From Neltuma alba (Eukaryota > Streptophyta > Magnoliopsida > Fabales > Fabaceae), in contig NW_021632373.1 in assembly GCF_004799145.2 (NCBI RefSeq), positions 115,416-179,415 on the forward strand: 64,000 nt of DNA, written 5' to 3'. Shown in pieces: positions 35,226-48,000 of this stretch. Made by a program: the position numbers and the translations under genes. The notes beneath the pieces were generated by a model that saw only the letters and a list, made by a program, of their open reading frames with translations, was not told the DNA's origin and made no database searches. Position 1 is the first letter of the stretch. Each line of letters opens with the position of its first letter.

Positions 35226-35810
35226 ATGTTCGGATCCCATTATCATCATCATCTCTCACCTTCTGATTCTGAATATTCTTGCACTTTAGAAGCAATCCGA
35301 CGGAACCTTCTCGACGACGAAATGATCGACTTGCCGATATATTCTCCGGCAACAATTTCCAACAACATCCCCATGCACGGCCAGAGTTCAGTGTGTGACA
35401 GTCATTACGTCAATGAACATGTGCCAGAAGTTTGCTCCAATATTGATAACAGTGTCCCAATGGAAGATGCTGTAGTGGCGCGTGAGGGCAACGCACCACC
35501 CGTTGAGCAGCGCTACCGGGGTGTTAGGCGCCGGCCTTGGGGGAAGTACGCGGCGGAGATCAGAGATCGGGCTAAAAATGGTGCTAGGATTTGGCTTGGA
35601 ACTTATGATACAGCTGAGGATGCAGCTATAGCTTATGATAGAGCCGCTTACGAGATGCGTGGAGCTAAAGCGAAGCTTAATTTTCCTCACCTTGTCGGGT
35701 CGAATGTGTGGGAATCCGTTCGAGCTAGTCGGAAGCGGGCTGATTTTGCCATGGCCGGCGGCGAGAAGTATGCTTCAAAGCTTAAACGGATCAGGAAAAG
35801 TGAGGCGTGA
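35226..35810 (+). CDS. ERF-c: group IX AP2/ERF transcription factor
   Basis: Single exon, 194 aa from the first in-frame ATG (35226). The frame is open back to a TTG at 35094, but no ATG exists there and a TATA box lies inside that extension. N-terminus has SEYSCTLEAIRRNLLDDE (residues 15-32), like the LE-x-IR-x-x-LL segment at the start of group IX ERFs. AP2/ERF domain 97-154: YRGVRRRPWGKYAAEIRD, WLGTYDTAEDAAIAYDRAAY, LNFPHLVGS. A basic tail (SRKRA; KLKRIRK) follows. Inferred role: nuclear GCC-box-binding activator. It differs from ERF-a/b in the domain (KYAAEIRDRAKNGARIW) and lies on the opposite strand, so it is an older paralogue rather than part of the recent tandem pair. Confidence 0.9.
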   Translation: MFGSHYHHHLSPSDSEYSCTLEAIRRNLLDDEMIDLPIYSPATISNNIPMHGQSSVCDSHYVNEHVPEVCSNIDNSVPMEDAVVAREGNAPPVEQRYRGVRRRPWGKYAAEIRDRAKNGARIWLGTYDTAEDAAIAYDRAAYEMRGAKAKLNFPHLVGSNVWESVRASRKRADFAMAGGEKYASKLKRIRKSEA

Positions 35811-36246
35811 GGGGTGAGAGAAACTAATTAATAATGTAAATGTTGTATTCTGGTTATTGCATTCTTTTGTTCATTATATTGATGAGCTCTTGGCCTGTCG
35901 GAGAAGTGTAAACATCAATTTGTTTGGTGACTAAATAAAAAATAAAAAAATCCATCATGACTTTACATTTTCATAATGGTCTCACTTGAAGTTTTTGCCA
36001 ATTCATGACTTTTTAACACGGGCTTCTGGAATTGCAACAAGATGCTAAAGAAATCTGTTTTGGTGCTTATCACACTAATGAATAGTATAGTGATTATCTG
36101 TATAATGAGATCTATGTAGTCTAAATATAGTTTTAATAGCCTTAATTTAAATTTTTTTAATTTATTGTCAAGTAAAAATCATTTTAAAAAAACTAACAGT
36201 TAAAAGAGATTTTTATTATTTTAGATTTACTACATACACATTGAAA
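35811..36246. other. ERF-c 3' flank
   Basis: Non-coding; likely includes the 3' UTR. Nothing else recognised. Confidence 0.5.
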
Positions 36247-36557
36247 TACCACTTTGTTCCTTATTATAAGTCACTTGTATCCTAAACCCGCAAACTAAAT
36301 AATACATTAAATTAACCAGTTTTTTTTTCATATTTACCTTTATTAAAAGTTGAGAGAGAGAGAGAGAGAAGGAGGGGATGGATTGCATAGGAAATGAAAA
36401 GTTGAGAGAGAGAGATGGAGAGAGAGAAATTAATTAAATTTTTATTAAATTAATAGGGGTAAAATTGAAAAAAGATCATTAATTATACAACAAGTGACTT
36501 ATATTTTGAAACAAACTTTTGGGGTACAAGTGACATATAATAAGAAACAGAGTGGTA
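36247..36557. mobile_element. MITE with about 33-bp inverted termini
   Basis: Left TACCACTTTGTTCCTTATTA and right, inverted, TACCACTCTGTTTCTTATTA, continuing into GTCACTTGTA on both sides. Length 311 bp, TA at the edges, internal GA microsatellites. A different family from A and B. Confidence 0.75.
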
Positions 36558-36910
36558 GTTATTATTTGGATGATGGTTCACCCAAACTTAATCTAATGCA
36601 ATACAATAGAGCCCTAATTTAGGAAATTTATGTGAAGAGTTATGTAATGAGCTATGATATACTAAGGAGATGTTTGAGGTAACCCAAAAGTGCTTGTGAA
36701 AAATATTTTTCTGCAAATCAAGTCAAACTCATCCACATATTTACTTTGTATATTGTAAAAGTACTTTTAAAACCATGGTTTCGCTGCCATCTCAGCTCTA
36801 CCACCACGTGTCCCGCCACCTTACCTCTGCTGTCACGTCTCGCTATCTCACATGCCACCTTGTATTACCACATGTCGTCACCATATAATTCTTTCTCAAA
36901 GTGACTTTTC

Positions 36911-36975
36911 CACGGTTCGAACCAAAGATCTCGTTTGTGCACACGCACGACTTCACCAGTTGAACTGCAATGAAT
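36911..36975 (-). repeat. tRNA-like SINE head, possible
   Basis: On the minus strand CAGTTCAACTGGTGAAGTCG resembles an RNA polymerase III box A, and GGTTCGAACC, about 33 nt downstream, matches box B. No complete cloverleaf, poly(A) tail or target duplication was found, so this is not a tRNA gene and only a possible SINE fragment. Confidence 0.35.
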
Positions 36976-37332
36976 TTACTAACTTATTATGCAAAATTAA
37001 ATATATATATATATAATATTCTTTTACACAAATAATTATATATACACATATATATTATGAGAAACTAAAAATAAACTATATGATAATTTTAATCATAACT
37101 ATTTTTGTAACAAAATAATTTTTAGATATTTTTTTTACTATTTATTTTATAATGCTTTATTTTTTAAAAAATTATTTTAAATATAATATTAATTTCCAAT
37201 GACACTAATTTTGAATTTTAGATAGTAAATAATTTTTTAATAAATATTTTTTTAAATTTAATTCTTTTATTTAACATTCATAAGATATATAATTTAATTA
37301 TATATTTATTATATTATATTAAATATTATATT

Positions 37333-37652
37333 TTAGCCACGGAATTAGTCGCAGAAATTAGCGACGGAATAATTTTTCATCGCTAATTCTGTGGCTAAAT
37401 TAGCCACGGAAAAGTATTCCGTCGCAAATCTTAATTATAAAATTTTAGCCACAGAATTTTTTCTGTCAGAAAATTCCGTGGCTAATTTTAATTATAAAAT
37501 TTTAGCCACAGAATTTTCTGACGGAAAAAATTCTGTGGCTAATTCCGTGGCTAATTAGCGACGGAATAAATTCCATCACTAATTTCATGGCTAAGTTTAG
37601 TGACAAAATTTTCGTGAGTAATCTGCCAGTAATTAGCTATTTTTTTGTAGTG
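37333..37652. mobile_element. CACTA transposon terminus with subterminal repeats
   Basis: The right boundary is TTTTTTTGTAGTG (the inverse of CACTACAAAAAAA), the CACTA signature. Inward of it lie about ten short motifs in both orientations: TTAGCCAC(G/A)GAAT, ATTC(C/T)GTGGCTAA and GCGACGGAAT with its inverse. Such arrays are transposase binding sites in CACTA elements (established). No matching left terminus or transposase was found, so the element is partial or its left end is eroded. Confidence 0.7.
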
Positions 37653-38949
37653 CCAAACACCCCCTAAGAGTTATCCTATGGATATGCTGTGTCCCCTTGG
37701 TTTCTAAAAGCACCTCTGAAACAATATAATCAAAGGCGTGGTAATCACCAATTGATGAAAAGTTGTTATTTAGAAAAACTCTACAAACTAAAAAGGTGTT
37801 ATTTCTCATGAAATTCAAAATTATTAATAACTATTGCCTTGCTATTAGAGATATGTCGGTTCATGAATCAAACATATGGTTCATGAACCAACACATGGTC
37901 TACATACACCTATCATTATCACTTGCACATGACAAACAACAAACACAACACAAACACATTGTTTTTGCCTGCACAATGCACAGAGGAATAAAACAAAGTT
38001 ATCGCTTTATAAAAAATCATTGTTACCTTGGCTTGAGTTTTGGTAACCATACTTAAATATTTTCATTATACGACATTTAGTCCTTAATATAAGATTTAGT
38101 CTATGGTTTAAATTAAACTATAAAATAAATCTTATAGTACGACTGAAGTTAGTGTGCCTGTTTGGAAGGGCTTAACAAATCTCTTATAAAGACATTTCAC
38201 GTAAGTTGAGATAAAATTTTTCTCACATACTTGCCTCGTATTCCATAAATCACTATTAAAAAACTACTTATAAGCTAATTATAAGCTGTTCTAAACTAGT
38301 CCAGTATCATGGAGGAAATTTATCAGTAAACCTAATTTGCACTGTAAGGTGGAACGGGTGAGGGGGCAAATTAAAACTAAAATCAAGTGTTGCCCATACC
38401 TTAAAGATACTGTGTACTGCCTTTTTTTTTTTTTTTTAATCTTTTCACCTTCTGCTCTTCAAAGAAGCATTGCTGACTAATGTTATTAACTTATGATGAT
38501 TTGCTTTCCAACCCTTGTGTATGAAGTAAATTTTTAGTTAGAGCAATTTATATTTTATCTTCAATATTTGAAGAAAAATTAGTTTTCCATTGATAGAGAA
38601 TAATTATTATCCTTACAAAAAAAAAAAATCATCTTTCCCGCGCAGAAGGTGGTTTTTCCAAGTTCTCCGAAATTATGTAATTCCTTCCTTTAAGGTGTTT
38701 AAACTTTAAACACTCCTTTAATTTTAGTTATCAAATTAAATTCTAATTATAAAAGTTAGTTGAAATATTTTATTTTTGAGTTTTTGTGTTTGAAATAATA
38801 TTTACCATCTTGTCACATGTTATCAATGGGCGGCCGAAAAAGGAATGACTTTGTAAAATTTGACTTTAGGCCTCTTTTTTTTACCGCGGCTTCCATTCAC
38901 TCATTTATTGTCCATTTTTCAAAGAGCCTGAGACTCCAATATTAACCAA
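37653..38949. other. Intergenic, no gene recognised
   Basis: A weak MITE-like foldback near 38080-38145; poly(T) tract near 38420. Short open frames only. Confidence 0.45.
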
Positions 38950-39127
38950 GGAACAAAAAATCGAACCGGGTACGAAACCGGTCGAAACAGTGGATTAAGG
39001 ATTAATAGGTTAGATCGGAGTTAGACCGGGTTAAACCGGTAATAATTAAAATAATTAAAAATATTTATATTTTAGTTATAAAAAATAATATATTTTGAAT
39101 GACTACTCATATTACAAAATAATTTTT

Positions 39128-39458
39128 TACTCCCTCCGTTCCTTATTATAAGAGACATTTGATGTTTATGGCATGTTCCTATATATAAAAGACACTTGAA
39201 AGTTGTTTCTACTTTTTTGTGTTGATTTCTTATTTTGCCCATATTTATTGTCTCCAACTCACTCTCTCTCTCCCTCCCACTTCTCTTTCTTTCAATAATT
39301 TTAATTGTTTTCTCTCATGCTCTCTCTTCTTATTAATGAGGGCATTTTTGAAAAAAAATTATATTTTTTACACATTGATTGTTCTTAACTAATTTTAACT
39401 GCTTTTTTTATTAACGTAATTCGATTATTCGTCTCTTATAATAAAGAACGGAGGGAAT
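39128..39458. mobile_element. Stowaway-like MITE
   Basis: TIRs TACTCCCTCCGTTCCTTATT and, inverted, ATTCCCTCCGTTCTTTATTA continuing ATAAGAGAC. About 331 bp. Confidence 0.75.
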
Positions 39459-40229
39459 AAGATATTACAAAATATTTATATCTATAATTTTTTTATTATT
39501 TCTTTTTTTTCTTTTCCCTCTTTTTCCGACCCAATGCAATCTTCTTCTCTTTTTTATTATTTTAATTTATACTTTTATCTCTTCCTTTTCTCTCCCTCAC
39601 GTGAACACTTGATTTTTTCTTTTCGATAACACATCACAAGGTCACTTTTTTATGCCTCTCTCCTCCTTAACGGCAGATTCCAATTTGCATCTTGAAAGTT
39701 GAAACACTTATACTTCTCTTTCTCATTTGATTTCGCTCCTCCGGTTGTCCCTCTTCGTTTCTTTCTTCCTCAAACAGAGATGGTAAACAGTAATCATTTT
39801 TCCCCTCTGCACATCCATTCTACTTTATCTTCCTCCTTGCCTTCCACTCTTCATTCCACTCTTCCACGAGCACGAGTTCGAAGCAGCACACAAGAGACTT
39901 TCAAATGGGTCTTTCTTTCTGTGATTTTTTTTTTCTGCTTTTACCATTTCTCTCAACAGTATCCATGTCTACTCCGGTCAACAGTGAGACAGTAAGAGTA
40001 AAAAAGAAGTAAGGGGGAAAAAAGAAAACCAGCGACCCACCAACCCAACGATTTTTTCGGTTTTCACCAGTTTTTTTCGGTCCATTCCCGTTCATTCCAG
40101 TTTCATTTGAAGCCGGTTTTTTCTTCAAACCAAACCGGACTGGAGACTGGTTCACCGGTTTTCCGGTTGAACCGGCCGGTCCGGTCCCCCTTTTATTGAT
40201 ATTAACAAACAAATTTTAGATAAGAAACT

Positions 40230-40504
40230 TATACTCCTTTGATCCTTAATATAAGACTCATTTAATTAATTGGATTAAATTAAGGAAGTTAGTTAAGTTA
40301 GTTAATTATAAGAAAAGTGACACATTTTTCCTAAAACACCATAATCATCTTTCTTAATACCCCCTCTCTTTTCTACTTGATTATGGTTGAGGGAGTATCT
40401 ATAGGGATAATTTAGAGAAAATTGATAAATATAAAAAATGGGTCTTATATTTAGGATCAAAACCAACTCAAAAATTGGGTCTTATATTAAGAACCGAAGG
40501 AGTA
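40230..40504 (+). mobile_element. MITE family B copy 4
   Basis: TACTCCTTTGATCCTTAATA to TTAAGAACCGAAGGAGTA, interior family B (ACCATAATCATCTTTCTTAA). Confidence 0.75.
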
Positions 40505-41057
40505 ATTAATTTAATTATTTATACATAAACCGTGCATCAAATCTTGAGACTTGGGTGATCCGTAACACCAGTCAACCGGTCATCGAACCACCATTACATC
40601 CGGTGCTGCTGATAAATGATTTTATTAAAAAATATTTTTATTTTGATGATTATTTTTCCAAAAAAATACAACTTTAATGTTTTGCAATTTAAATATCATT
40701 AAAATTTAGCATACAATATTTATAAGTTAATTTGAGTACTTTTTGTCTTTATTAAATTATAAATTTTGAAATTTAACTTGTAAATTAAAAAAAAAGAATT
40801 GTAAATAAGTGCTCCATCCTGTCTATATTACAAAAGGTCTTTTACAAAGTGCTTTTATCCATTTTCTAAGACATTTTGATAGTTTTAATGAGCATTAAAT
40901 TTTTTTTCATATCTGTCTATATTTTGTGAGCACAATAAGAGAGTAGAAATTAATATGATGTTATAATTCAGTATAGTTAATAACAATAATATTGAAAATC
41001 ATTTGAATATTTTTAGCTATTTTTATTGGTACATGTAAATTAATTAAGAGTATCTTA

Positions 41058-41327
41058 TACTCCCTCCGGTCTTTATTATAAATTTTAAATAAGTAATTTA
41101 CGGATAACAAATAATTAATTAAAAATAATAAATAAGTTACAAATAGACTTTTATTTCTGAATATGTCCTTATAATAAATTAAAAAAAATGTGTGAGGAAA
41201 TGTGATAAGAGAGAAATAATTAAGGACAACATTAAAAAATGCATCAAATGTTAAGACAAATCCAAAATGGAGCTTGTAAAATGAACAACACCCCTTCCTA
41301 AATTTAGAACTTATAAATAGTAGAGTA
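41058..41327. mobile_element. MITE-like element abutting family B copy 5
   Basis: Left TACTCCCTCCGGTCTTTATT; right end degenerate (AGAACTTATAAATAGTAGAGTA-like). Interior unlike A or B. Confidence 0.45.
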
Positions 41328-41604
41328 CTCCTCCGGTCTTTAATATAAGATCTAATTGTTGAGTTGATTTTAATCCTAAATACTAGTATAAAACCTATTT
41401 ATTATATTTATTAATTTTTTTAAATCACTCCTATAGATACTCCATCAACCATAATCAAGTAGAAGAGTGAGGAAGGATATTAAGAAAGATGATTATGATA
41501 TTTTAGAAAAACATGTCATATTTCTTACAATTAACTAACTTATATAACTTTCTTAATTTAATCAAATTAGTTAAATAGGTCTTATATTAAGAACTTAAGG
41601 AGTA
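41326..41604 (-). mobile_element. MITE family B copy 5
   Basis: TACTCCTCCGGTCTTTAATA to AAGAACTTAAGGAGTA; interior (AACCATAATCAAGTAGAAGA) is reversed relative to the 22290 copy. Confidence 0.75.
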
Positions 41605-42074
41605 TTATAGACCAAGTAGTTTTACACTTTGTCTTAAGAGTGTTTAGATGAAAATTAAATTATAATTTTAAAAGTGATTTTATAATAGAGAAAGTAAGTA
41701 TTTGACAAAAATTTTATCTCTATCTACATGAAAGTATTTTTTTTTAGAAATAATTTTGGAAGTAACCAAACACCCATACGACCATATGCTAAAGATGAAT
41801 TCTTGAATTAGGGTTGTGATATTTTAATGGTTTTTTTTTTTTTTTGGATTTTCACTTTTATTTACTACTGATTTGTAATTTTCACTTAAAAAAAAAAGTC
41901 GACATCAGCATGCCGATCCATCAGTTCCAGACGCAACGTGAGCGACGACGAGAATCAACTTGTTCAGCTCGTAACCTAGTAATCTTTTTTCTTGGGTGCT
42001 TCATTCTCACCGGGGTTATAGCCTCAAAGTTTCATTGATTTCAATCTCTTCTCTTCCACAGAGCCAACGAATCC
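41605..42074. other. Upstream region and 5' leader of LCMT1
   Basis: No other gene. The leader probably begins in the GC-richer part near 41900. One upstream ATG (41910) opens a frame that ends at 42038, before the LCMT1 ATG. Confidence 0.4.
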
Positions 42075-45000
42075 ATGGCGGATTCACATAGCAATAGAGC
42101 CGCTGTTCAAGCTACCAACGATGATGCTTCCGCCAGTAAATTGTGCGCACACCCTCGATTCCTTTTTGCTTCGTTCATTCTATTCCTCAGTTGCTGCCCA
42201 GTTTTATTCAAACCGTGCAAAAATTGAATTTTTTTTTCAGGATCATGCAATTGTCTGTTTTATATAATATTGGTTTCTTTTAATGTTTTGGCTTATGAGG
42301 CAGTTTTTATTTCACTTTCTATTTTATGGTTTTGGTTTGTGTCAATTTACATTGTGGGTTGTAACCAAAGTAAAGGACAATCGAATGTGGCTATTTGATG
42401 TAATGTTTGTTTCTCTTAGCATATTGGCTTGGGAAGCTTTTTGTTTGTTTTCTCTTTTTCCTATTCTGTTAGCGTGGTTCTTGTGAAGAACGTGCATTTG
42501 GATTTTTCTGACAACAATATGGCGTTGAATTTACTGCTCTGAGATCAATTTTTGCTTGCTGCGCTAAGAAGTTTGATCCTTGTTCTTCTCACCACCTCCC
42601 TTGGGTGATCTGTCTTGTTTCTTCTTGTTGGAGTTTGCAGTTTCTTGTCTTTTTCCATGTAAGGCACACGTCTTTGTAATATTTTCCGTGTGAGGACTAT
42701 TGACATTTTTGTTTGACCTATGACAGATGAAATGACTGGCTAGTGATTATAACCCAGAATGGGGGAATATGAACAATGCTACTTGATTTTCGTGATGCAA
42801 CTGTGATTTGATATGCACTATTTGAATTTGAGATTTGGGGATTTGTTGTTTGGGTAATTGGAAATCTTGTTTCTCTGGTTGGAGTGTTCTATTTCTTGTA
42901 CTGGAATATAATTCCTTAAGTCCTAAGTTTTGCATGTCTGTTCTCTTTAAATTTAGATTGTTTGAGTTGTCTATATTCCATTAGCGTGGTTGCCCATTAA
43001 CATGTTATTTTTATTTTTTCTCCTGCGTACAAATGCACTATTTATTCATATGTGGTGAATAATGATGACTCAAAAACTGTCTGAAGGTCCTGTGTGAAGA
43101 AGGGATACATGAAAGACGACTACATTCATTTATTTGTCAGAAGACCAGTGAGGAGATCTCCAATTATTAATCGTGGTAAGATTTAAATTGAACAACTTGA
43201 ATTGTTGAAATTGTATACTTTAACTGTGTTTCAATGGCTCATAGTTATTATTATCTGAGTATGAAGGTTACTTTGCTCGTTGGGCTGCTTTTCGGAAACT
43301 TCTCTATCAGTTTCTTGATGCTGAGAACGAGACAGATAAAGACAATCCAGTAAAGAAGCAGATATTATCACTTGGAGCAGGCTTTGACACAACATATTTT
43401 CAGTTGCAGGTGCCTGCTTCATCCCGTGAGTTGTCATAAGTATTGTCATGACATATTCCACATAAATTTTTCTCTTCTGGCATGCGATTCTAAGCTATTG
43501 TCCCTTAGATTTTACAACTTCTAACTTTAAGAGACAACTGAAGACAGCATGTACTAGGGACCATTTGTTTAAGCTTGAAAAAAAAAAAGAGAGGTGATTT
43601 TCTAATTGTCTAAAAAACTCATTTGTTATCTCCATTTTTCTTTTTTGAAAAGCAGGAGTTATTTTGCATTAGGTTACAATCATGAAAAGCACAACATCCT
43701 AAAATTTCTTTAGAGTTCTCTTTTCTGAAAAATTGTAATTTTTTGATAAAATGAGCCGAGACAAATGGGCTTTTGCCCTCATGCTAGATAGAACATTGGA
43801 AGGAGAAATTCAGTTCCATACTGCATATTTGTAAATAAGCAAAAAGGTGGAATGAACTTATGTTGCATTCATGCTTTTGCTATATGTGTACTGTGATGTA
43901 GAGACGTACTGGGAAAAATCCATTAATTTTTGAAACCTTAAAACAGAGGCAGTCTAAAAGCTGGTCTAAACCTCCCATGTTATAATTTTTCTATTATATG
44001 CTGTCAACTTGGGTTCTAAACAAAGATGTAAACAAATTATCTGATATGCAACACAAAGATGTAAAAGTATATCTGATATGCAGCTTGTTTGGGGTCATAG
44101 ATCATTAGGCACTAACATCATTCTCTTGTTTGGAATGATGTACAGAAGTCTGAACTAGCTGAGAATATGTTTAGTATTGTTACCATCAATTTCAATGTTT
44201 GTTGTATCCCTTTTGCTTAGTTTGCTTATCTGTAATAAATGCTCTTGTGTGCTGGTGGGGAGGGGGGGGGAGCTCGTGTAGTTGTAATTGAAATGGTTCT
44301 ACCTTCTCTTGGCAGGATGAGGGGAAGGCACCGCATCTATATGTGGAAGTTGATTTTAAGGAGGTGAGCACTTGAATCTACTTTTCCTTGGAAGGTTTTT
44401 GTTGGCCTGGGCAGTCTCTTTTCTTATTCTCTTAGTGTCCCTTGCTAGATTGATAGTAGTTGCTTTGTCAAGATAATTTATATCTGATTTTTTGCCCTTA
44501 GAATAATAAGAGGGATTTGTTATGATTGAATATCTAAGTAATTGCTAATGGAGGAGAAAAGTCTTACTTTTAGTTTGTGGATCTTATGTTCTGAATGACC
44601 ATCATCAGTAGACAAGGTAAAAATAGTGTTGTGTATTTGAATCAGGTAACTTGTAAGAAGGCTGCTCTTATTCAGACTTGCGGTCAATTAAAGGACAAAG
44701 TTGGAGCAACAACAGTTATATCCGCGGGTAAGCAATGCTGGATATATTACTGTATAAGCATTGTGCATTAAGCAATGGCTTGTGTTCTAACATTAGAGGG
44801 GTCCTATTCCAGTGCTATAATGCATGGCGCTGGAGCATAACCAGTCTGGTTTCTTTATTGGAAAGGGATTCCGTTTCTATGGCACCCAAAATAGATCTAG
44901 AATATCCTTTTTTTTACTGCTTTTTTTATTCGGGGCATGAGGGTCATTTTTTATTGACCTAAGTGACTTTTTTCAGTTTACTCCTATTATTCAATTATTC

Positions 45001-48000
45001 TGGCCTAATGGGGCTGGGTTTAGGGTGTGAAATATGTAAATAATTAAGGAAAGGCCTGGTTGTAGTTTCTTGGTGTTTGGGTATTGTCTTTTCAATCAAA
45101 GCATGACTAACGGATAATTTATGGGCAAGCACATGATTAGGTTTAAAGAAAGAATTCCTCTGTATCATGTTTTCCTATTAGAGTGCCTAATTGCAATTTG
45201 CAAACACCAGAGATCTTTGCCCAAGTTTCTGTCTGATAGTTAATCATTGGGAACTTGGTATTTGATTTAAGTTTTGATCTGAACACGTGCTAGTGACCTT
45301 TCATTCTTTGCAGAGAAAGGAGAAGTGTTGAGTGATCACTACAAACTTCTCCCTGTTGACTTGCGTGACATAGAAAAATTGAATGATATTATAACTCTAG
45401 CTGATATGGATCCAAGGTATTTATTCGGAGTCCTCTCTGTCTCATGCTGCTCTGAATTTTCATTTCAATTTGTATATAACTTGAGCTTGACTTAAAGGCT
45501 CCAGCACCTTCTGGGAAGATTTATTAGAATGAAGCTTATAGAATCTAGAAGTACTTTCAGTTATACAGTTTGCAATTCGGAATATGCAGAAAGATAGAAA
45601 GAAGCCCTAGGTTCATATAAACAACCCAAAACTCTCAGTTTCCAAGTACTTTCAGTCGTTTAATTTGCTGAAGGGATTAATAAGCTTCAGGGTTTTGTAG
45701 TAGTTTTATTTATTTATTAATTGATTAATCAAAGCAGAGTTTGTCTTCTCAGCTATATTTTATATCAACTAGAACACTGCCACCATGCAAACACACAGAG
45801 GTCGGTATAAATCAGATTGCAAAGCAAGGGGAAAAAGGCACAGCCCCTAGGCAACTAAGTTGCTTATTAGGAAAATTTCTTCTGTGTTTACACCCACGGA
45901 TGTGTGTGTGTCTGTGTCGATGTGTTTATGTGACTCTGGTATATTCTAAAGAACCTTGTCTATTTGATGACTAGGGAATGAGTACATTGCTTAGTTCTGA
46001 CATTATCGTCAGTCTGCCAACTTTTATAATTGCAGAATGTGTTCTGATATACTTAGATCCAGATTCAACTCGTTCAATTGTTGGTTGGGCTTCCCAAACA
46101 TTTAAGACTGGAGTATTTTTCCTTTATGAGCAGGTTACAGTCTTCTCAGCAATATCTTTTTTTGCCTGTACTTTTGCTGGTGGGTTTAATGGAAGGTGAT
46201 CTCCTTTACATTAAATTGTTCGTTGTTTACAGATCCACCCTGATGATGCTTTTGGGCAGCAAATGATTAGAAATTTGGAGGTCTGGAATCAAATTTTTTT
46301 TTCCTGCATTTGATTTTCTTTTTTGAATTATTTGAGATTACAATTAAAATGTTAACTTCCAAAGAGGAAGTTCTTCTCACTGTCAGGAGTGGATATGTAT
46401 CCTTCATATTTTGTATCTTTTCATCTAATTTGATTCATTAAATTACTTGACTACCAATGAATCTAGTTATGATAAATTGAAGTATAGATGAAGTCAACTA
46501 TATATAATTGAAACCATGGCATGATTTGTCTTTTCTATCTTGTTTCAGAGTCGAGGATGTGCACTCTTGGGTATATATGCTACCCCAAACTTGCTTGCAA
46601 AGGAAAAATTGTTTCTGGACCAAGGATGGCAGGTATCACATTAACCTTCGGTGAAATGAAGTCCTTGCACTCCTAACTTCAGTTGGAATCATACACTGTG
46701 TATTTGATGTAATTCTAACAGGAGAGAGAAAGGGAAGAAAGTTAGAGGAGAGAGACAGACAGATACCCGGGGGGGGAACAGGGGCATCACATTTCCATTA
46801 ACCAAAAGCCTGATTACAATTAACCCCTAAGCCGTCTACTTACGGCCATTAGCTACAGATGGTCATCTCTCCATTAACCAAATAGCGATTAACTGCCCTA
46901 ACTAATTCCTCTTTTTATACAATTACATAACATTTTTATATGGGCATCCATGTTTGTCTGTTCTCTTTGCTTTTCTCACACGAAGAGAATATATGATGCC
47001 CATCCTCTCATGCCTTTCTTTCTAGAGAGAATTGCAATAAAGTCCCAAAAAAGAAACATAATTACTAAAAGGTTCTAATGACAACTGAGCAGTCTATAGT
47101 GACAAGTTATAAAGTAAGAAATGTCAACTTCTAACTTGTCATGGGGATTTTTTGATGGTTATTTTCTTTCCTTGAGGTCTCATTGCAATTCTCCTTTCTT
47201 CCTACCTGTAACAATTCTCTCTCTCTCTCTCTGTTTTTTTTTTTTTTTTGGTTTCTGCTAAGAAATATCCTTTTTGCCCCTAATATAGCATCCCTTACAC
47301 GTGGTCTATGTGATTATTCCATTTATATTCCCTTGTTTGCATTAATTTTCCGTTTTTAAATAGTGAATTCAGTTTTTCTACATGAATTGATATTGTCTTT
47401 CTGTGCATGTTTCAGAGAGCTGTTGCATGGGATATGCTTAGAGTATATAGTGACTTTATTGATGCTCATGAAAGGCGCAGGTATTTTGCTCAATAAACAG
47501 TGGTTGTTTTGCATTACAACTTGCAAATTCTTCCTTCTAGCTACTTTGGTGCTGTGTTGCTAGATGTGTAGTAATTGATACATCGGACATATTCTCTAAA
47601 AATGAAATTATATTAGTTGCTTGCGACAGTGTGAACCTTGGGGATTGTTCTTTGATGCAAATAAGAAAGTTTCTTTTTCATGCTTTATTGTGATGAAGCA
47701 ATGAAGATATTGTTTTTCTTATTCAAATTGCTAGAAGTGGTTAGGGAAGCTGCCCTTCTTTGCTCGGTTAATGCAAGCTGTTGGTTAGCGTATTGGGCCT
47801 CAATCCTAAGCCCAAGAAGCTTTAATCTAGACCTAGTTTACTTAAATGATTCTGTTTTATTTGTAACCCAGATTATAAGGGATTAGGAAATCGTAGCATT
47901 TATGATTTGGGATTAGGATATCATAGCATTTATGATTTTTTTGAATTTCCTGATTTTGTGGATCCTCCACCTTGTTTACCTTTATATTTGGGCTTACCCT

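Larger units (their letters stand above)
38950..40610. repeat. AACCGG-rich composite repeat with nested MITEs
   Basis: Clusters of AACCGG/CCGGTT at 38963-39040 (GAACCGGGTACGAAACCGG, TTAAACCGG), 40100-40190 (GGTTGAACCGGCCGGTCCGG) and 40570-40605. Such motifs mark the ends of a dispersed repeat class in eudicots, but I cannot assign a superfamily. Two MITEs (39128-39458, 40230-40504) sit inside. Confidence 0.4.

Noticed and set aside
39699..40212. Overlapping open frames of about 100 codons on both strands
   Set aside because: Low-complexity translation within the AACCGG-rich repeat; no motif.
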